This document shows positions 43,950-60,299 of a stretch of DNA of 64,000 bases, piece after piece. A program made the position numbers and the translations under genes. How positions within the stretch are numbered: the stretch's first letter is position 1; each line of letters starts with the position of its first letter. The notes under the pieces are model-generated. The model had not been told where the DNA came from, made no database searches, and saw nothing but the letters and a program-made list of their open reading frames with translations. Origin of the DNA: Macrostomum hystrix (lineage: Eukaryota; Platyhelminthes; Macrostomidae); contig CATNEN010000034.1 in NCBI GenBank assembly GCA_950097015.1, forward strand, positions 1,750,501-1,814,500. Reading direction: 5' to 3'.

Positions 43950-45220
43950 TTGGCTTATGCAAACTGCCTGTCATTTTATCATTGGTTTGTTGCGTGTATG
44001 TATGTACAATTTGTTGTTTCTTTCTGCCTGTCAGTTTAGAAGACCATCTAGAGTCACATGACATTTTGTTCTGTTGTGTTCTGGGCTGCATTCTTGCTTG
44101 CAGCCCAGTTGAGGCTTAGTTCTGGCCTTGCTTGCAGGGCAAGTGAGACAGACAGAACATGAGGAGTGGCCTGGCTGGCAGTTCTTTCTATTAGATTTAA
44201 ATAATGCAAAGTACAAAGTTGTTGGCAGAAAGGTAGGATGAGCAAACACTCTGTCACCAAAGGAACAGGCATCCAAGGGAGAGAGGTACCCCACAGCCAG
44301 TTTTCTCCTGTTTCTGGGCAGCCATGGGATTGCTATCCTTTGTGTGTTCTAAACTTTTTATGACCTTTTTTATAGTGCTTCATAAACCTATTTAGTCTGT
44401 ATGTATAGTATTGATTAATAGTCTCATATGATATGCCTTTTTTCAAGAGTAATCCATTTTGTTAGAAGCAAAGTTTGTTTGGGCCAGTGCATCAAAATTT
44501 GAACACTCAAATCTCAAATAAGCAAACTAAAACATTATAAACAAATTTAGCTATCAATAAATAAAGCAATAAAACAATATACACCAACAAAAACACTAGA
44601 ATCAATCAGGCCAATTTTCATTTTAACAAGAATTTGATTTGATACAGTTATTAGGCATTCATGTTTACTATTTTCAATTGAAGTCTCTATTTGAAGAATT
44701 TGTTGCAAATGTTGCTAATTTATAGATTTCAGACATGGTGCGTAATGGACTCCTATTTTCATCTGTTTCATTTCAGTAACTGTGAAATGCTGTAGCAATT
44801 AATTGGAGCTGAAAATGAAAAAAATGGATGATTTGAACACATTAGTAAAGAGTTAAAAACTTTTTTAAATATCAATACAGAGGCTTGTTTATAATAGCCA
44901 TCAAATAATTTCATAATATATAATTGTCACAAGTCACAAAATTGTGATCATATCCAATCTCTACACAGAAGTGTCCAAAAGCAGTGATAATTTTCAATTA
45001 GAGTTACTTTTTTGTTGTAACCATATGGTAATACTTTTTGCTAGTGAAGCTATTGCAATACTGGCAATACAGGTGAGCCAAATATAAGCCTTGAAATTGT
45101 CAGAAGTAGATAAGGAAACTTTTCTCTTTATCTTAAATAAATTTTATTTTATTTTATTGGCTTGCGCTTTTGAACAATGTGTTATTTGAATCTTTCAGAA
45201 AAATAACAATATAACAACAG
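43950..45220. other. Spacer upstream of RNPS1
   Basis: No exon recognised. Near the RNPS1 start, TTTGAATCTTTCAG at 45187-45200 is a good acceptor-like site 27 nt before the ATG; it could be a 5'-UTR intron end or a trans-splice site. Confidence 0.45.
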
Positions 45221-45226
45221 ATAACA

Positions 45227-47296
45227 ATGCCAGACGCCACAGCCGCACTGCAAGATTCTAAGAAGAAGAAGGCGGCAGCAGTTGCCGAGCCTAAGAAGAA
45301 GCGAGCCAGGCAGCGCAGCGGCTCGGCTAGCAGCGGTTCCTCAGGTTCCTCGTCTGAGGACAGCGACGCCAGCTCTTCGTCCTCTTCCTCCGGCTCCAGC
45401 TCGGATTCGTCGGCGTCTTCTTCAACTTCATCTTCTTCTTCTGGCTCCGGTTCGGCTAGTTCGGCCTCTTCGTCGGCTGGCAGTCGCTCGTCGACGTCTT
45501 CGTCCAGCAGCGCCTCCTCTGCGGCGCGTCGACGTAAGCGTCCTGAGCAGGCGGCTGCAGTCAGGAAGGACAAGGCCTCGAAGCCCCAAGCGAAGCAGTC
45601 GCAGGAGCAGCATCAGCGCGAGTCGCGGAAGCCCAAAAGAGACTCAGCTGAAGCGGCCGGGAACGGCAGAGCCGCTGAGCCGCCTGCCGCCACCCGGATA
45701 CGCGTCACCCAGCTCAGCCGCAACGTGTCGCGCGCGCACGTTGAAGAAATCTTTGGCACCTTCGGGCGCATCAAATCCGTTGATATGCCAACCGAGAAGC
45801 TGCACCCTGAGTGTATTCGCGGCTTCGCGCTGATCGACTTCGCCAACGCGGCCGAGGCCGCCGAAGCTGTTAAAAGAATGGATGGCGGTCAGGTGGACGG
45901 GCAGGAGGTTTGTAATAATCTCTTAAATCCCAATCCTAAATTCATAGAATATCTTAGATCCCAACCCTAAATTTATAGAGAATATCTTAGATCCCAACCC
46001 TAAATTCATAGAATATCTTAGATCCCAATCCTAAATTCATAGAATCTCTTAGATCCCAATCCTAAATTCATAGAATCTCTTAGATCCCAATCCTAAATTC
46101 ATAGAATCTCTTAGATCCCAATCCTAAATTCATAGAATATCTTAGATCCCAACCCTAAATTCATAGAATATCTTAGATCCCAATCCTAAATTTATAGAAT
46201 ATCTTAGATCCCGACCCTAAATTCATAGAATCTCTTAGATCCCAATCCTAAATTTATAGAATATCTTAGATCCCAACCCTAAATTCATGGAATCTCTTAG
46301 ATCCCAATCCTAAATTCATAGAATATCTTAGATCCCAACCCTAAAATCATAGATATTCATAGAATATCTTAGATCCCAACCCTAAATTTATAGAATGTCT
46401 TAGATCCCAACCCTAAATTCATGGAATCTCTTAGATCCCAACCCTAAATTCATGGAATCTCTTAGATCCCAATCCTAAATTCATAGAATCTCTTAGATCC
46501 CAACCCTAAATTTATAGAATCTCTTAGATGCCAATCCTATTTTTATAGTATCTGTTAGATCCCAACCCTAAATTCATAGAATATCTTAGATCCAAATCCT
46601 AAATTCATAGAATCTCTTAGATCCCAATCCTAAATTTATAGAATATCTTAGATGCCAATCCTAAATTTATAGAATATCTTAGATGCCAATCCTAAATTTA
46701 TAGAATATCTTAGATGCCAATCCTAATTTTATAGAATCTGTTAGATGCTAATCCTATTTTTATAGAATCTGTTAGATCCAAATCCTAAATTCACAGCATC
46801 TCTTAAATACCGATCTTAAATGTACGAGCTATATTATCAATTAGATCCCGATCCTAAATATCATCACTAACTAAAATCCCTTAGTTTGTGAATGCAATAA
46901 CGAATAGAGCAAAACAAACTAGATTTTTTTATTGTTAAAAACAAATCCTTATGCTCATGAAACGCCTTAACTCGCATTAAATGTAATTGTAAGCACAACC
47001 GAAAGCAATTTACATTTTTACATTTCTTTTTCCTAACTACTACTTACTGGCTGTGGTAAGTAGTGCCGTTTAAGCATGTCGTTGACCAACGCTCGCTCAA
47101 AATCTGTAATTACAATATCCCCCGCCAGGTGGAAGCTTTCCTGCTGCGCGTCGCCGCAAATCCGGCCCGCTCGCGCTCGCCTTCCGATCGTCGACGAAAG
47201 GATCGGGATCGGGACAGATCCCCGGCGAGGCCACGCAGGCAGCCGCAGCAGCGGTCACCGTCACCGGCCAGGAGGCGTCGACGATCTAGTTCCTAG
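45227..47296 (+). CDS. RNPS1: RNPS1: RNA-binding protein with serine-rich domain
   Basis: Two exons (45227-45907 and 47129-47296, phase 0) give 282 residues; human RNPS1 has 305. RNPS1 is a nuclear splicing activator and a peripheral exon-junction-complex factor (ASAP complex). Residues 1-30 are Lys/Arg-rich and 31-100 are almost pure Ser/Gly/Ala. An RRM at about 156-237 has RNP2 TRIRVTQL and RNP1 IRGFALIDF, with the RNPS1-specific AVKRMDGGQVDGQEV and IKSVDMPTEKLHPE. The C-terminus is RS-like (RSRSPSDRRRKDRDRDRSPA). Splice sites are CAGGAG|GTTTGT and CCCGCCAG|GTGGAA, closing the reading GQE-VEAF. The intron falls inside the RRM and is almost wholly minisatellite. Confidence 0.92.
45915..46862. 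repeat. 31-bp minisatellite filling the RNPS1 intron
   Basis: About 30 copies of CTTAGATCCCAACCCTAAAT followed by TCATAGAATAT. CAATCC and CAACCC, and ATAT and TCTC, alternate. The first copy starts about seven bases after the splice donor. The CCCTAAA segment resembles plant-type telomere words but is embedded in an unrelated 31-bp unit. Confidence 0.94.
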
Positions 47297-47439
47297 AAAT
47301 TTTTTGTTTGACTGCTTAGAGCATTGATAAGACTGCTTGGAACTTATTAATTTCATGATTTTACAAATCAAAGGCAAAACAATTCTTCTGCGAAATTGTC
47401 TGCATTTTCTTAGAACCATTTTCGAAGGATTGAAATTTG

Positions 47440-47880
47440 ACTGTCTGCAGATTGTGACTGTCTGACTGAAGATTTTGACTGTCTATCTGCAGATTGTGGC
47501 TGTCTAACTGCAGATTGTGACTGTCTAACTGCAGATTGTGGCTGTCTAACTGCAGATTGTGACTATCTAACTGCAGATTTTGACTGTCTATCTGCAGATT
47601 GTGACTGTCTGACTGCAGATTGTGACTGTCTAACTGCAGATTGTGGCTGTCTAACTGCAGATTGTGACTGCCTAACTGCAGATTGTGACTGTCTAACTGC
47701 AGATTGTGACTGTCTAACTGCAGATTGTGACTGTCTAACTGCAGATTATGACTGTCTGACTGCAGATTATGACTGTCTGACTGCAGATTGTGACTGTCTA
47801 ACTGCAGATTGTGACTGTCTAACTGCAGATTGTGGCTGTCTATCTGCAGATTGTGACTGTGTAACTGCAGATTGGGTTGT
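47440..47880. repeat. 21-bp minisatellite 3' of RNPS1
   Basis: About 21 copies of GACTGTCTAACTGCAGATTG plus T, starting about 145 bp after the RNPS1 stop and so possibly within its 3' UTR. Confidence 0.93.
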
Positions 47881-47884
47881 TAAA

Positions 47885-48575
47885 GGGATTCCCTCTATTG
47901 ATGAAACAACTGAGATGGTTTCATAACTTGTTGCTAAACTGATAGCATTCTTACAATCTACTCATAGTAGTATGATGACGCTGCTATTTGCCTAAGAATT
48001 TAGACCAGGGTGTCAAAATAATAATCGATTCCTTTAACTCGATTCTAAGATACAGTAGCTACTACTCTTTTATTAATGCAGCGACTACAACAATAGTTTA
48101 GTGTGCTCAGTGTCTGCCTGTGTCCCAAGGTTTTACTAAAAAATATGTACTTTTGTTTGATTATTATGCCGCACTTTTGTTTCACTTTTAACATCTGTCC
48201 CGCATCCCTGCTCTCTCACTCTTCAAAAAATGATTGAAGTTACTTTATAACTTTTTCTACCAGTTCAGACGTATCGTTACTAATAGTAGGCAGTACGGCA
48301 TGTTATTCTCTTTTTGTGTCCCTCTAACTGCTAATAAGTATCTAGTTTACTTGTTACTTAATAAATGTTGTATGTGCTTAATGCATCAAAGCAAACCAAA
48401 GGTGTGTCCGTTGTAGCAATAAAAGTACTTTTAGAGTTAAAAAAGTACAAGCAAATGCACTTCCGGTGGCTCATAACATGCAAGTTCAAGCGGCCTAATG
48501 ATGATCTCGCATTTTCGTGCCGCCATGTTTGTTATAATTTCCACCTGGCTCAGCGTTTTTGTCTTTGTTCATAAT
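47885..48575. other. Spacer
   Basis: No gene recognised. Confidence 0.4.
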
Positions 48576-48757
48576 TATTATATTTGCCGGAGGGCTGCGG
48601 GAAATGACACATCAATTGGTGACACTAGACCTGCAGCCAGCCAGGAGGCGATTCCACCAATTCCGCGGACTACTGAGCACACACGCACACAGATACTGTA
48701 CACAGGTGTGTACATCTGCTCTGGCTTTCTCATCGTAAGGCAGTGTACACTCTCAAT

Positions 48758-50502
48758 AGGCCGTATGAATAAAGTGAGCAATTGCTCAAAGTCTACGAGA
48801 TTCTCAATTCAGAATGGTATATTTCAGCGCGTATCGCACGAGTGCTTTTTGCCATAGACACACGAGTCAGAGTGGAAATTGCAGTGTTGTTGGATTCATT
48901 CTTGCACACAGTATGAGTGGTAGGAAGCAGTCCCCTTGCGGATGGTGTGGGGGCGGAGCCCCACTGATACGAGACCATAGACATTTAAACCAAAGATAGA
49001 CTCACGAGCCCGAGTATCGTCGAAAGCTTTATTTCGTCAGATTTCAAAAGGGTTGAGCCATAGACATGCATTCCTGCACTTGTCGTGAAATTAACTTGTC
49101 TATTTAGAGCTTTCCCTCCATGACCAAAGATCCACCTCAGTCATCTAACCCAATTTGAAATCGACATGGCTAGCACCATAGACCCAAATTTTTGCGCTCC
49201 ATTAATTGATTTGAACTACGTCACCGTGAGTGGAGTTTTGACGGACGCTGTAGCCGTTTTGTCTACAGAATGAACAAAGTGAGTGCTTGCTGCTGAACAA
49301 ATGCTCACCATGATTGTCTCAAGAGTTAGTGTTCACCCTTCGAGCAATTGCTCTGTGACTCGCGTCAGCAAGAATAAACTCTGGCCATAGACAAATGTCT
49401 GAAGCATTTGCTCGCGTTTTCTTGAGTCAAGTCGGCAGCGTGCTCAGCGTCTATTCAGCATCATACTTTCCTACTGCTCTGTTAGCATGGCTGAGTTTCT
49501 TCCAGAAAGGGCACCTGCCCAAATGAAAGTGTACTTGGAGAGACGTACGATGCATGCTTTTCGCGAGGATGAATGCAGAAGTTGTTTCGCTTTTCGCGTG
49601 CGAGCTTGGAGTTTCTAGCGCAGCGCTTTCTTGGTGACCGCAGAGAAACCCGAGGCGGTGCCGTCCAACCGATGCAGCGAATGGAAATGACCCTGAGGTA
49701 CTTGGTGAATCCTGGATTTCAGAGCGATCATCGCGAGCGAATTCGGTGTTCATCAGACAAAGTGTTTGCACGGATGCAAGCTACTGGATCAAGTGGCCAA
49801 CCGAGACTCCGATTACTATTCATGACGCAAAGCAGGACTGGTTCGAACGATTTAAGTATCCCGCTGCTATTGGGGCGATTGACTGCACCCACGTACGCAT
49901 AGAGAAGCCCGGTGGGATGATCGGAAACGAGTACGTCAATCGGAAGGGGTTTGCATCCATCAACGTCCAAGCAACGTGCGACGTCCAGTGCAAGTTTACA
50001 AGCATTGACGCCTCGTGGCCTGGGTCAGTGCATGACCACCGCATTTTCAAAACCTCCAGCATCTATGCGGACTTGACCAATCGCCAGGGTATCGTCTTGC
50101 TTGGTGATGAAGGCGCAATCCAAGCAACCCGTTGGAGAGGAATTTCAATGCTGCTCACTCTAGAGCCCGCGTGGTAATCGAAAGCGCATTCGGCCAGCTG
50201 AAGCGAAGATTTCCCATTCTGCAGTTACATGATTAGAGTGAGTCTGGAGCGGGTGCCAACTTACATCTTGGAGTGCTGCGTGCTACACAACATTGCGAAG
50301 GAACTGAACGATCGCGCAACAGAAGATTAAGCTGTTGACGTTGACTTGGATGTTCTGGAGTTAGAGGAACACAACAATGCTACCGTGAATCAACGCAGGG
50401 CGGCCGGCATAAGACGCCGATTGGAAATTGCGCAGATCATGATGCAACATGCTGCCTAGATGATTTACTCATGAGCAACTGCTCACTTTATTCATACGGC
50501 CT
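48758..50502 (+). mobile_element. PIF/Harbinger DNA transposon, 1,745 bp
   Basis: 31-bp terminal inverted repeats with one mismatch: the left is AGGCCGTATGAATAAAGTGA then GCAATTGCTCA (48758-48788); the right (50472-50502) is its reverse complement with GCAGTTGCTCA. A 3-bp duplication AAT flanks it (48755-48757 and 50503-50505). It carries one broken DDE transposase. No second Myb/SANT-type ORF, usual in autonomous Harbingers, is seen, so it is non-autonomous. Confidence 0.9.
49470..50455 (+). pseudogene. HARBI1: Harbinger (HARBI1-like) DDE transposase, frame-disrupted
   Basis: Three reading frames each hold part of a HARBI1-type nuclease. Frame 1 (from about 49573) gives FRFSRASLEFLAQRFLGDRR and the helix-turn-helix-like region. 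Frame 3 (49746-50177) gives WIKWPTETP, AAIGAIDCTHVRIEKP (first Asp) and WPGSVHDHRIFK (second Asp). Frame 2 (from about 50120) gives ARVVIESAFGQLKRRFPIL (catalytic Glu). After that the frame breaks again before LERVPTYILECCVLHNIAK. Just after LLGDEG (about 50115) sequence seems to be missing from the segment expected between the second Asp and the Glu. At least three frame breaks make it inactive. Confidence 0.85.
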
Positions 50503-50545
50503 AATGTGCCTGGGATGTTGGCCCTGAAGGACCTTGGTCAAAATG

Positions 50546-51200
50546 ACAAGACTGGAGTGAAATCAAATTTAGTTAAGTTTTTTAATAATGCGAGTATCTG
50601 ATTGAGCAGGTGTATAGAAAACAAGAATCTGCACCAGGCTAGGTATATTTAGGTATCGAAACAAATACGTCGCGAACAAATTACGAATACAAAGAAAATC
50701 CGACGCACTCTAAAAGTGCAAGCAAAACGATATTGACAAAAAAACATGAGAATTCGAGCAGAGAATATTGAGTCGAAACAAATCTGAGCAGTTGACCAAT
50801 GTACCGCGTACTTTATATAACCATGCCATTCGACATAAATCTCGATTTTGAGCGACAAAAAATCAATCGATAAAGTGTGACACGAACGAGCGAAGTGCAA
50901 AGTAAATGATTTTAGCATTTGAATACGAATGAAAGTTGAAGAAAATCTAGAGAAAATATATTTAAAAAACTCCTAATCACACATGCACAGGTCCCCTATA
51001 TGAGAATCTAATCTTTAGAAGCACAACGCAAAGCATAATATAGAAATCTGAGGCGAAAAAGTATCATAAACTTGAACCGTAGCTTGGGGAAAAAAGCCAC
51101 AAAGTAAAGTGACAAATGTTCGCGAACTAACAAATATCGATGGTTCCGCCGCTCGTCCGTAAAGTTGATCGATCGATCTGGTGGCCAATCAGTTGGACTC
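50546..51200. other. 3' flank of ovo
   Basis: No gene recognised. It should contain the ovo 3' UTR on the minus strand. Confidence 0.45.
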
Positions 51201-51208
51201 GGTGCCGC

Positions 51209-55565
<4,357 letters not shown>

Positions 55566-55569
55566 TGTT

Positions 55570-56100
55570 GTTGTCTGACTTAGCTTTCTTATCGGCGCAG
55601 ATGATCGGTACTGGTCTCTAATTCTGAGCTACTAAATCTCTTAATTCTCTGCACTCAATGGCGATCAATTTTGTAGAATTTTGAAGTCCGTTCTGGCGCC
55701 TGTTATATCCTGGCTGCGAAACCCAGTCTGAGGTTGTCGGGGTCCCGGCGGAGTTTCGTTCCTCCAGCCAATAGGAGATGCCGGATGATTCCTATTGGCT
55801 CAAGGGGGGGGCTCGTTTCTCATTGGGATTGTCTGTGGGGTGGTTCCGCTTTGTAGTTGTTCACACCCACAACTCGATGTATTGCGTCATAGAAATCATT
55901 GTATGAGCACATTGGACTCAATTCAGTGACTTCCAAACTCTTATGACATTGTGACAGTTTGAAATGATCAGTGACTATCGTATTCGCTGACCTTTTCCTT
56001 ATTCTATGAAAAGTAAAAACAAAAAGGATTGGGACCACAAACTCAGCCGTTAAAAAATAAATTTTTAGTGCAGACGAAATGACCTTAGATGACTCCACTA
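55570..56100. other. ovo upstream region
   Basis: Likely promoter and 5' flank of ovo. CCAAT-like words occur (ATTGG near 55794 and 55830). No further element can be supported. Confidence 0.4.
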
Positions 56101-56104
56101 AAAA

Positions 56105-56548
56105 CCTTCTACTCCGGTAAGCACCCTTTGATGACGACTCTGATAAACACCCTTTGATGACTCAATTAAACACCCTTTGATGACTCAATTAAACACCCTT
56201 TGATGACTCCGTTAAACACCCTTTGATGACTCCGGTAAACACCGTTTGATGACTCCGGTAAACACCGTTTGATGACTCCGGTAAACACCGTTTGATGACT
56301 CCGGTAAACACGTTAAACACGGCCTTAGATTACTCCATTAAACACCCTCAGATTACTCAGTTAAACACGCCAAGATTATTCAGTTAAAAACACCCATAGA
56401 TTACTCCGTTAAACACCCTTAGATTACTCCGTTAAACACCCTTAGATTACTCTGCTAAATACACCCTCAGATTACTCAGTTAAACACCCCTAGATTATTC
56501 AGTTAAATACACCCTTAGATTACTCCATTAAACACGGCCTTAGATGAG
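56105..56548. repeat. 23-bp minisatellite
   Basis: About 19 imperfect copies of GATGACTCCGTTAAACACCC plus TTT; the right half changes to GATTACTC...CCCTTA and contains insertions. Confidence 0.88.
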
Positions 56549-56549
56549 A

Positions 56550-57330
56550 CAGTCATATGCCCTTTAATTGTCCGCCCTAACGTATGCGCCCCAATTCTGT
56601 ATTTACTGCTATCTGCATCTTCACATTAAAAAAGCTTAAATCAATATGTGCCATTAAGATTTGCTATTAGGATAGATGAGTGACTTTGCTACCAAATTTA
56701 CTTTTCTCAAAGAGCACAAAACTTAACACCAGATGGAGACCGCTGCTTCAACAATGAAATGGCGTCTCTCTTATTTTATAAATTCATTTCGATTACGTCA
56801 TCATCAAAAGATATGAAATAGATGAAGCTATCTATATGCAAGATACAAACCTTAACTTTGATTTCTTTAAATAAAAAAACAAAAAACGCTATTATGTCCT
56901 TGAAAAAGGATGGAAATTTTTAAGAGGTAGCGATTCTAGCTCGTATATTGTATATTTACGTTTCTCTGCTTAGTCTCATCCATGGCATTCTTGAATTCTA
57001 GTTGAGTCAATCTATACAGTAGAAAGTATTTAACAGATAAAGTTCTCTAAAAATAGCATCCGCAAGCATCACATTAACAGGGAAATGTGAATTGGCAGTT
57101 CGCTAAATGTATCTGACAAGACTTAGCAGTTATATAGATATTATTTAGCAGTGTTGCTTCTGCTACTATTGTCATTTAGAAATATAGAAAATGTGCAGAA
57201 TGGACTAAACAACTTGCCGTTCACAGCGTCAAATGTGGAGACTTAGCAGAATTGTTATTTTTCTTAGATAATTAAAAAACTGACAAGGTCAGTTCTTTCA
57301 TACAGAGCAACAGTTGTGACTAACTTGTTC
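56550..57330. other. Spacer
   Basis: AT-rich with no gene or repeat recognised. Confidence 0.45.
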
Positions 57331-57332
57331 GT

Positions 57333-58580
57333 CAGGGGTCGGCAAACACCGGCCCGCGGGCCAGTTGCGGCCATCGAAGCTCCCAAATCCGGCCCGGGGC
57401 CCCTTCCAACACCTATAGTACACCTCCTGTGTCTCATCTCTCCCGTGTCTTATCTCTCCCGTGCCTCATCTCTCCCGTGCCTCATCTCTCCCGTGTCTCA
57501 TCTCTCCCGTGCCTCATCTCTCCCGTGCCTCATCTCTCCCGTGTCTTATCTCTCCCGTGCCTCATCTCTCCCGTGCCTCATCTCTCCCGTGCCTCATCTC
57601 TCCCGTGTCTTATCTCTCCTGTGTCTCGTCTCTCCCGTGTCTCATCTCTCCCGTGCCTCATCTCTCCCGTGTCTTATCTCTCCCGTGTCTTATCTCTCCC
57701 GTGCCTCATCTCTCCCGTGCCTCATCTCTCCCGTGCCTCATCTCTCCCGTGCCTCATCTCTCCCGTGCCTCATCTCTCCCGTGTCTCATCTCTCCCGTGC
57801 CTCATCTCTCCCGTGCCTCATCTCTCCCGTGCCTCATCTCTCCCGTGTCTCATCTCTCCTGTGTCTCATCTCTCCCCTGTCTCATCTCTCCCCTGTCTCA
57901 TCTCTCCCGTGCCTCATCTCTCCCGTGTCTTATCTCTCCTGTGTCTCGTCTCTCCCGTGTCTCATCTCTCCCGTGCCTCATCTCTCCCGTGCCTCATCTC
58001 TCCCCTGCCTCATCTCTCCCGTGTCTCATCTCTCCCGTGCCTCATCTCTCCCGTGTCTCATCTCTCCTGTGTCTCATCTCTCCCGTGTCTCATCTCTCCG
58101 CTGTCTCGTCTCTCCCGTGTCTCATCTCTCCTTGTCTCATCTCTCCTGTGTCTCATCTCTCTCGTGTCTCATCTCTCCCGTGTCTCATCTCTCCCCTGTC
58201 TCATCTCTCCTGTGTCTCATCTCTCCCTTGTCTCATCTCTCCCGTGTCTCATCTCTCCCGTGTCTCATCTCTCCGCTGTCTCGTCTCTCCCCTGTCTCGT
58301 CTCTCCCGTGTCTCATCTCTCCCCTGTCTCATCTCTCCTGTGTCTCATCTCTCCTGTGTTTCTTATCTCTCCTGTGTCTCATCTCTCCCGTGTCTCATCT
58401 CTCCCGTGTCTTATCTCTCCGCTGTCTCGTCTCTCCCGTGTCTCATCTCTCCCCTGTCTCATCTCTCCTGTGTCTCATCTCTCCCGTGTCTTATCTCTCC
58501 TGTGTCTCATCTCTCCGCTGTCTCGTCTCTCCCGTGCCTCATCTCTCCCTTGTCTCATCTCTCCTGTGTCTCATGTCTCA
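57333..58580. repeat. hAT-like terminus plus 16-bp minisatellite, about 72 copies
   Basis: 57333-57430 (CAGGGGTCGGCAAACACCGG ... AAGCTCCCAAATCCGGCCC ... AACACCTATAGTA) is about 85% identical to the left part of the MITE at 28728. The array follows: TCTCATCTCTCCCGTG about 72 times, with CCTCATC, TCTTATC and CGCTGTC variants. Variant blocks recur every few units. The right MITE terminus is missing. Confidence 0.92.
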
Positions 58581-58584
58581 TAAG

Positions 58585-59125
58585 ACTATAAGACATAAGA
58601 AATAAGACAATAACATAAAATAACATTCGCAAACAATCTGGAAAGGAGACAGAAGAGAAAGTTAGATGAAATCAAACACAAAGAGATAGCATAGTATTGA
58701 GTCCGGCTCCAGCTGCGTTTAGTTGTGAAAGATCTTGCGGTCTAACCGCACAGGTGTTACCACCCGCTGTTAACTATAGTGGGATTAAAATAGAATTATC
58801 CCATCATTAAATGTAAATAGCAGAATGGGATAATTCACTGACCTATAAAAGCTAACCAGAGGGGTCCATTCCCGTGGAAAAAATGGTTCGCATGCGTGTG
58901 CTCAGGTGTACTCAGTGCCAGAGGGCATTGTTCTAGGACCCATACAGCGTTCGGTCCTTATAGCGTCCCGCTGGTCACGGCTGGGGGAATTCTCGATATG
59001 TGATAAGAGATTTACCTGTCAGGTGAATAGCATTGTCTTGAAAGGTCTCTCTTCAATTTTTATTACAGACAAAGAATCGATTCACCGCTAGTGCTTACAC
59101 TCACTGTGACCCACGGATCAGTTGG
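58585..59125. other. Spacer
   Basis: No gene recognised. Confidence 0.4.
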
Positions 59126-59129
59126 ATTA

Positions 59130-59405
59130 TAACCCTCCTATTAAACAGATAATGACCCTCCTATTCACTGGATTATGACCCTCCTATTCACTGGATTATG
59201 ACCCTCCTATTAAATGGATTATGACCCTCCTATTCACTGGATTATGACCCTCCTATTCACTGGATTATGACCCTCCTATTCACTGGATTATGACCCTCCT
59301 ATTCACTGGATTATGACCCTCCTATTCACTGGATTATGACCCTCCTATTCACTGGATTATGACCCTCCTATTCACTGGATTATGACCCTCCTATTCACTG
59401 GATTT
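59130..59405. repeat. 23-bp minisatellite
   Basis: About 12 copies of CTATTCACTGGATTATGACC plus CTC, very uniform. Confidence 0.93.
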
Positions 59406-59409
59406 TAGT

Positions 59410-59995
59410 AATAGTAAGAAACAATTTTAGTTCAATTTAAATTCTCTAAAATACAAATTTCGCATCGGCATGTCAAAACGCAGATCCCAAAACACAGATC
59501 CCACCCACAGAGGCCCTAGAAAAGGCACAATAGACACATAGACAAACATAGCACATAGCACAATAGACAAAAGGCACAATGCACATCCCCAATAGCCAAA
59601 GGGCAATGCCGCTCTGAATTTTCTGTTTGTTTGTGCATTTTCTTTCCGCCTGAAGAGAATTTCAAAGAAGATTTTTGCAAAGTTATTCTTCTGCAAGCAG
59701 CCGTGCTTGTCAAATTTGATTACGGAGGAAGTCAGCGGACCTGCCCCAGACTCTGCTGTTGCGCAACACAATGCACTGCACTCAGTCTCCAGGCCGTCTG
59801 GCGATGAGCACAGCCTGGAGCTGCTGAGCCTCGGACTGCTTGAGCAGTCTTGAGCACAACTTTGGCCTTCTGTGAGAAAGCACTGGGTCACACTGGCATG
59901 GAGACAGAATGAGAGTCAATTTGTGAGCGGGGATGCAAGCAAAAATTAAATATTTGTGTTTAAAAAGGCAGTGACAAAAACAATGCGAATGGTGA
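59410..59995. other. Spacer with an unassigned minus-strand open frame
   Basis: A 154-codon minus frame (59427-59891) is open, but its composition (Cys/Ser-rich start, hydrophobic end) matches nothing I know and neither end has a convincing splice site. Not called as a gene. Confidence 0.3.
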
Positions 59996-59999
59996 ATGG

Positions 60000-60295
60000 G
60001 AGACTGTGAGAATGGGAGACTATGAGAATGGGAGACTGTGAGAATGGGAGACTGAGAATGGGAGACTGTGAGAATGGGAGACTGTGAGAATGGGAGACTG
60101 TAAGAATGGGAGACTGTGAGAATGGGAGACTGTGAGAATGGGAGACTGTGAGAATGGGAGACTGTGAGAATGGGAGACTGTGAGAATGGGAAACTGTGAG
60201 AATGGGAGACTGTGAGAATGGGAGACTGTGAGAATGGGAGACTGTGAGAATGGGAGACTGTGAGAATGGGAGACTGTGAGAATGGGAGACTGCTA
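60000..60295. repeat. 16-bp minisatellite
   Basis: About 18 copies of GAGAATGGGAGACTGT, almost invariant. Confidence 0.94.
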
Positions 60296-60299
60296 CAAC

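Larger units (their letters stand above)
48580..50545 (-). mobile_element. SINE family A copy, split by a Harbinger insertion
   Basis: 48580-48757 matches the tail half of the SINE at 11610-11990 (GGAGGGCTGCGGGAAATGAC, CAGATACTGTACACAGGTGT, CTTTCTCATCGTAAGGCAGT). After the transposon, 50503 onward resumes the same alignment (GTGCCTGGGATGTTGGCCCT against GTGCTTTGGAGGTTGGCCCT). The tRNA-like head is not recognisable past about 50545. Confidence 0.8.

Noticed and set aside
57316..58605. Frames of 376-429 codons of Ser/Leu/Cys repeats
   Set aside because: All three plus frames are open because a 16-bp unit cycles through every frame; the composition follows the CT-rich unit.
59427..59891. 154-codon minus-strand gene
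   Set aside because: No recognisable domain, no splice context, and it is flanked by arrays; coding status cannot be supported.
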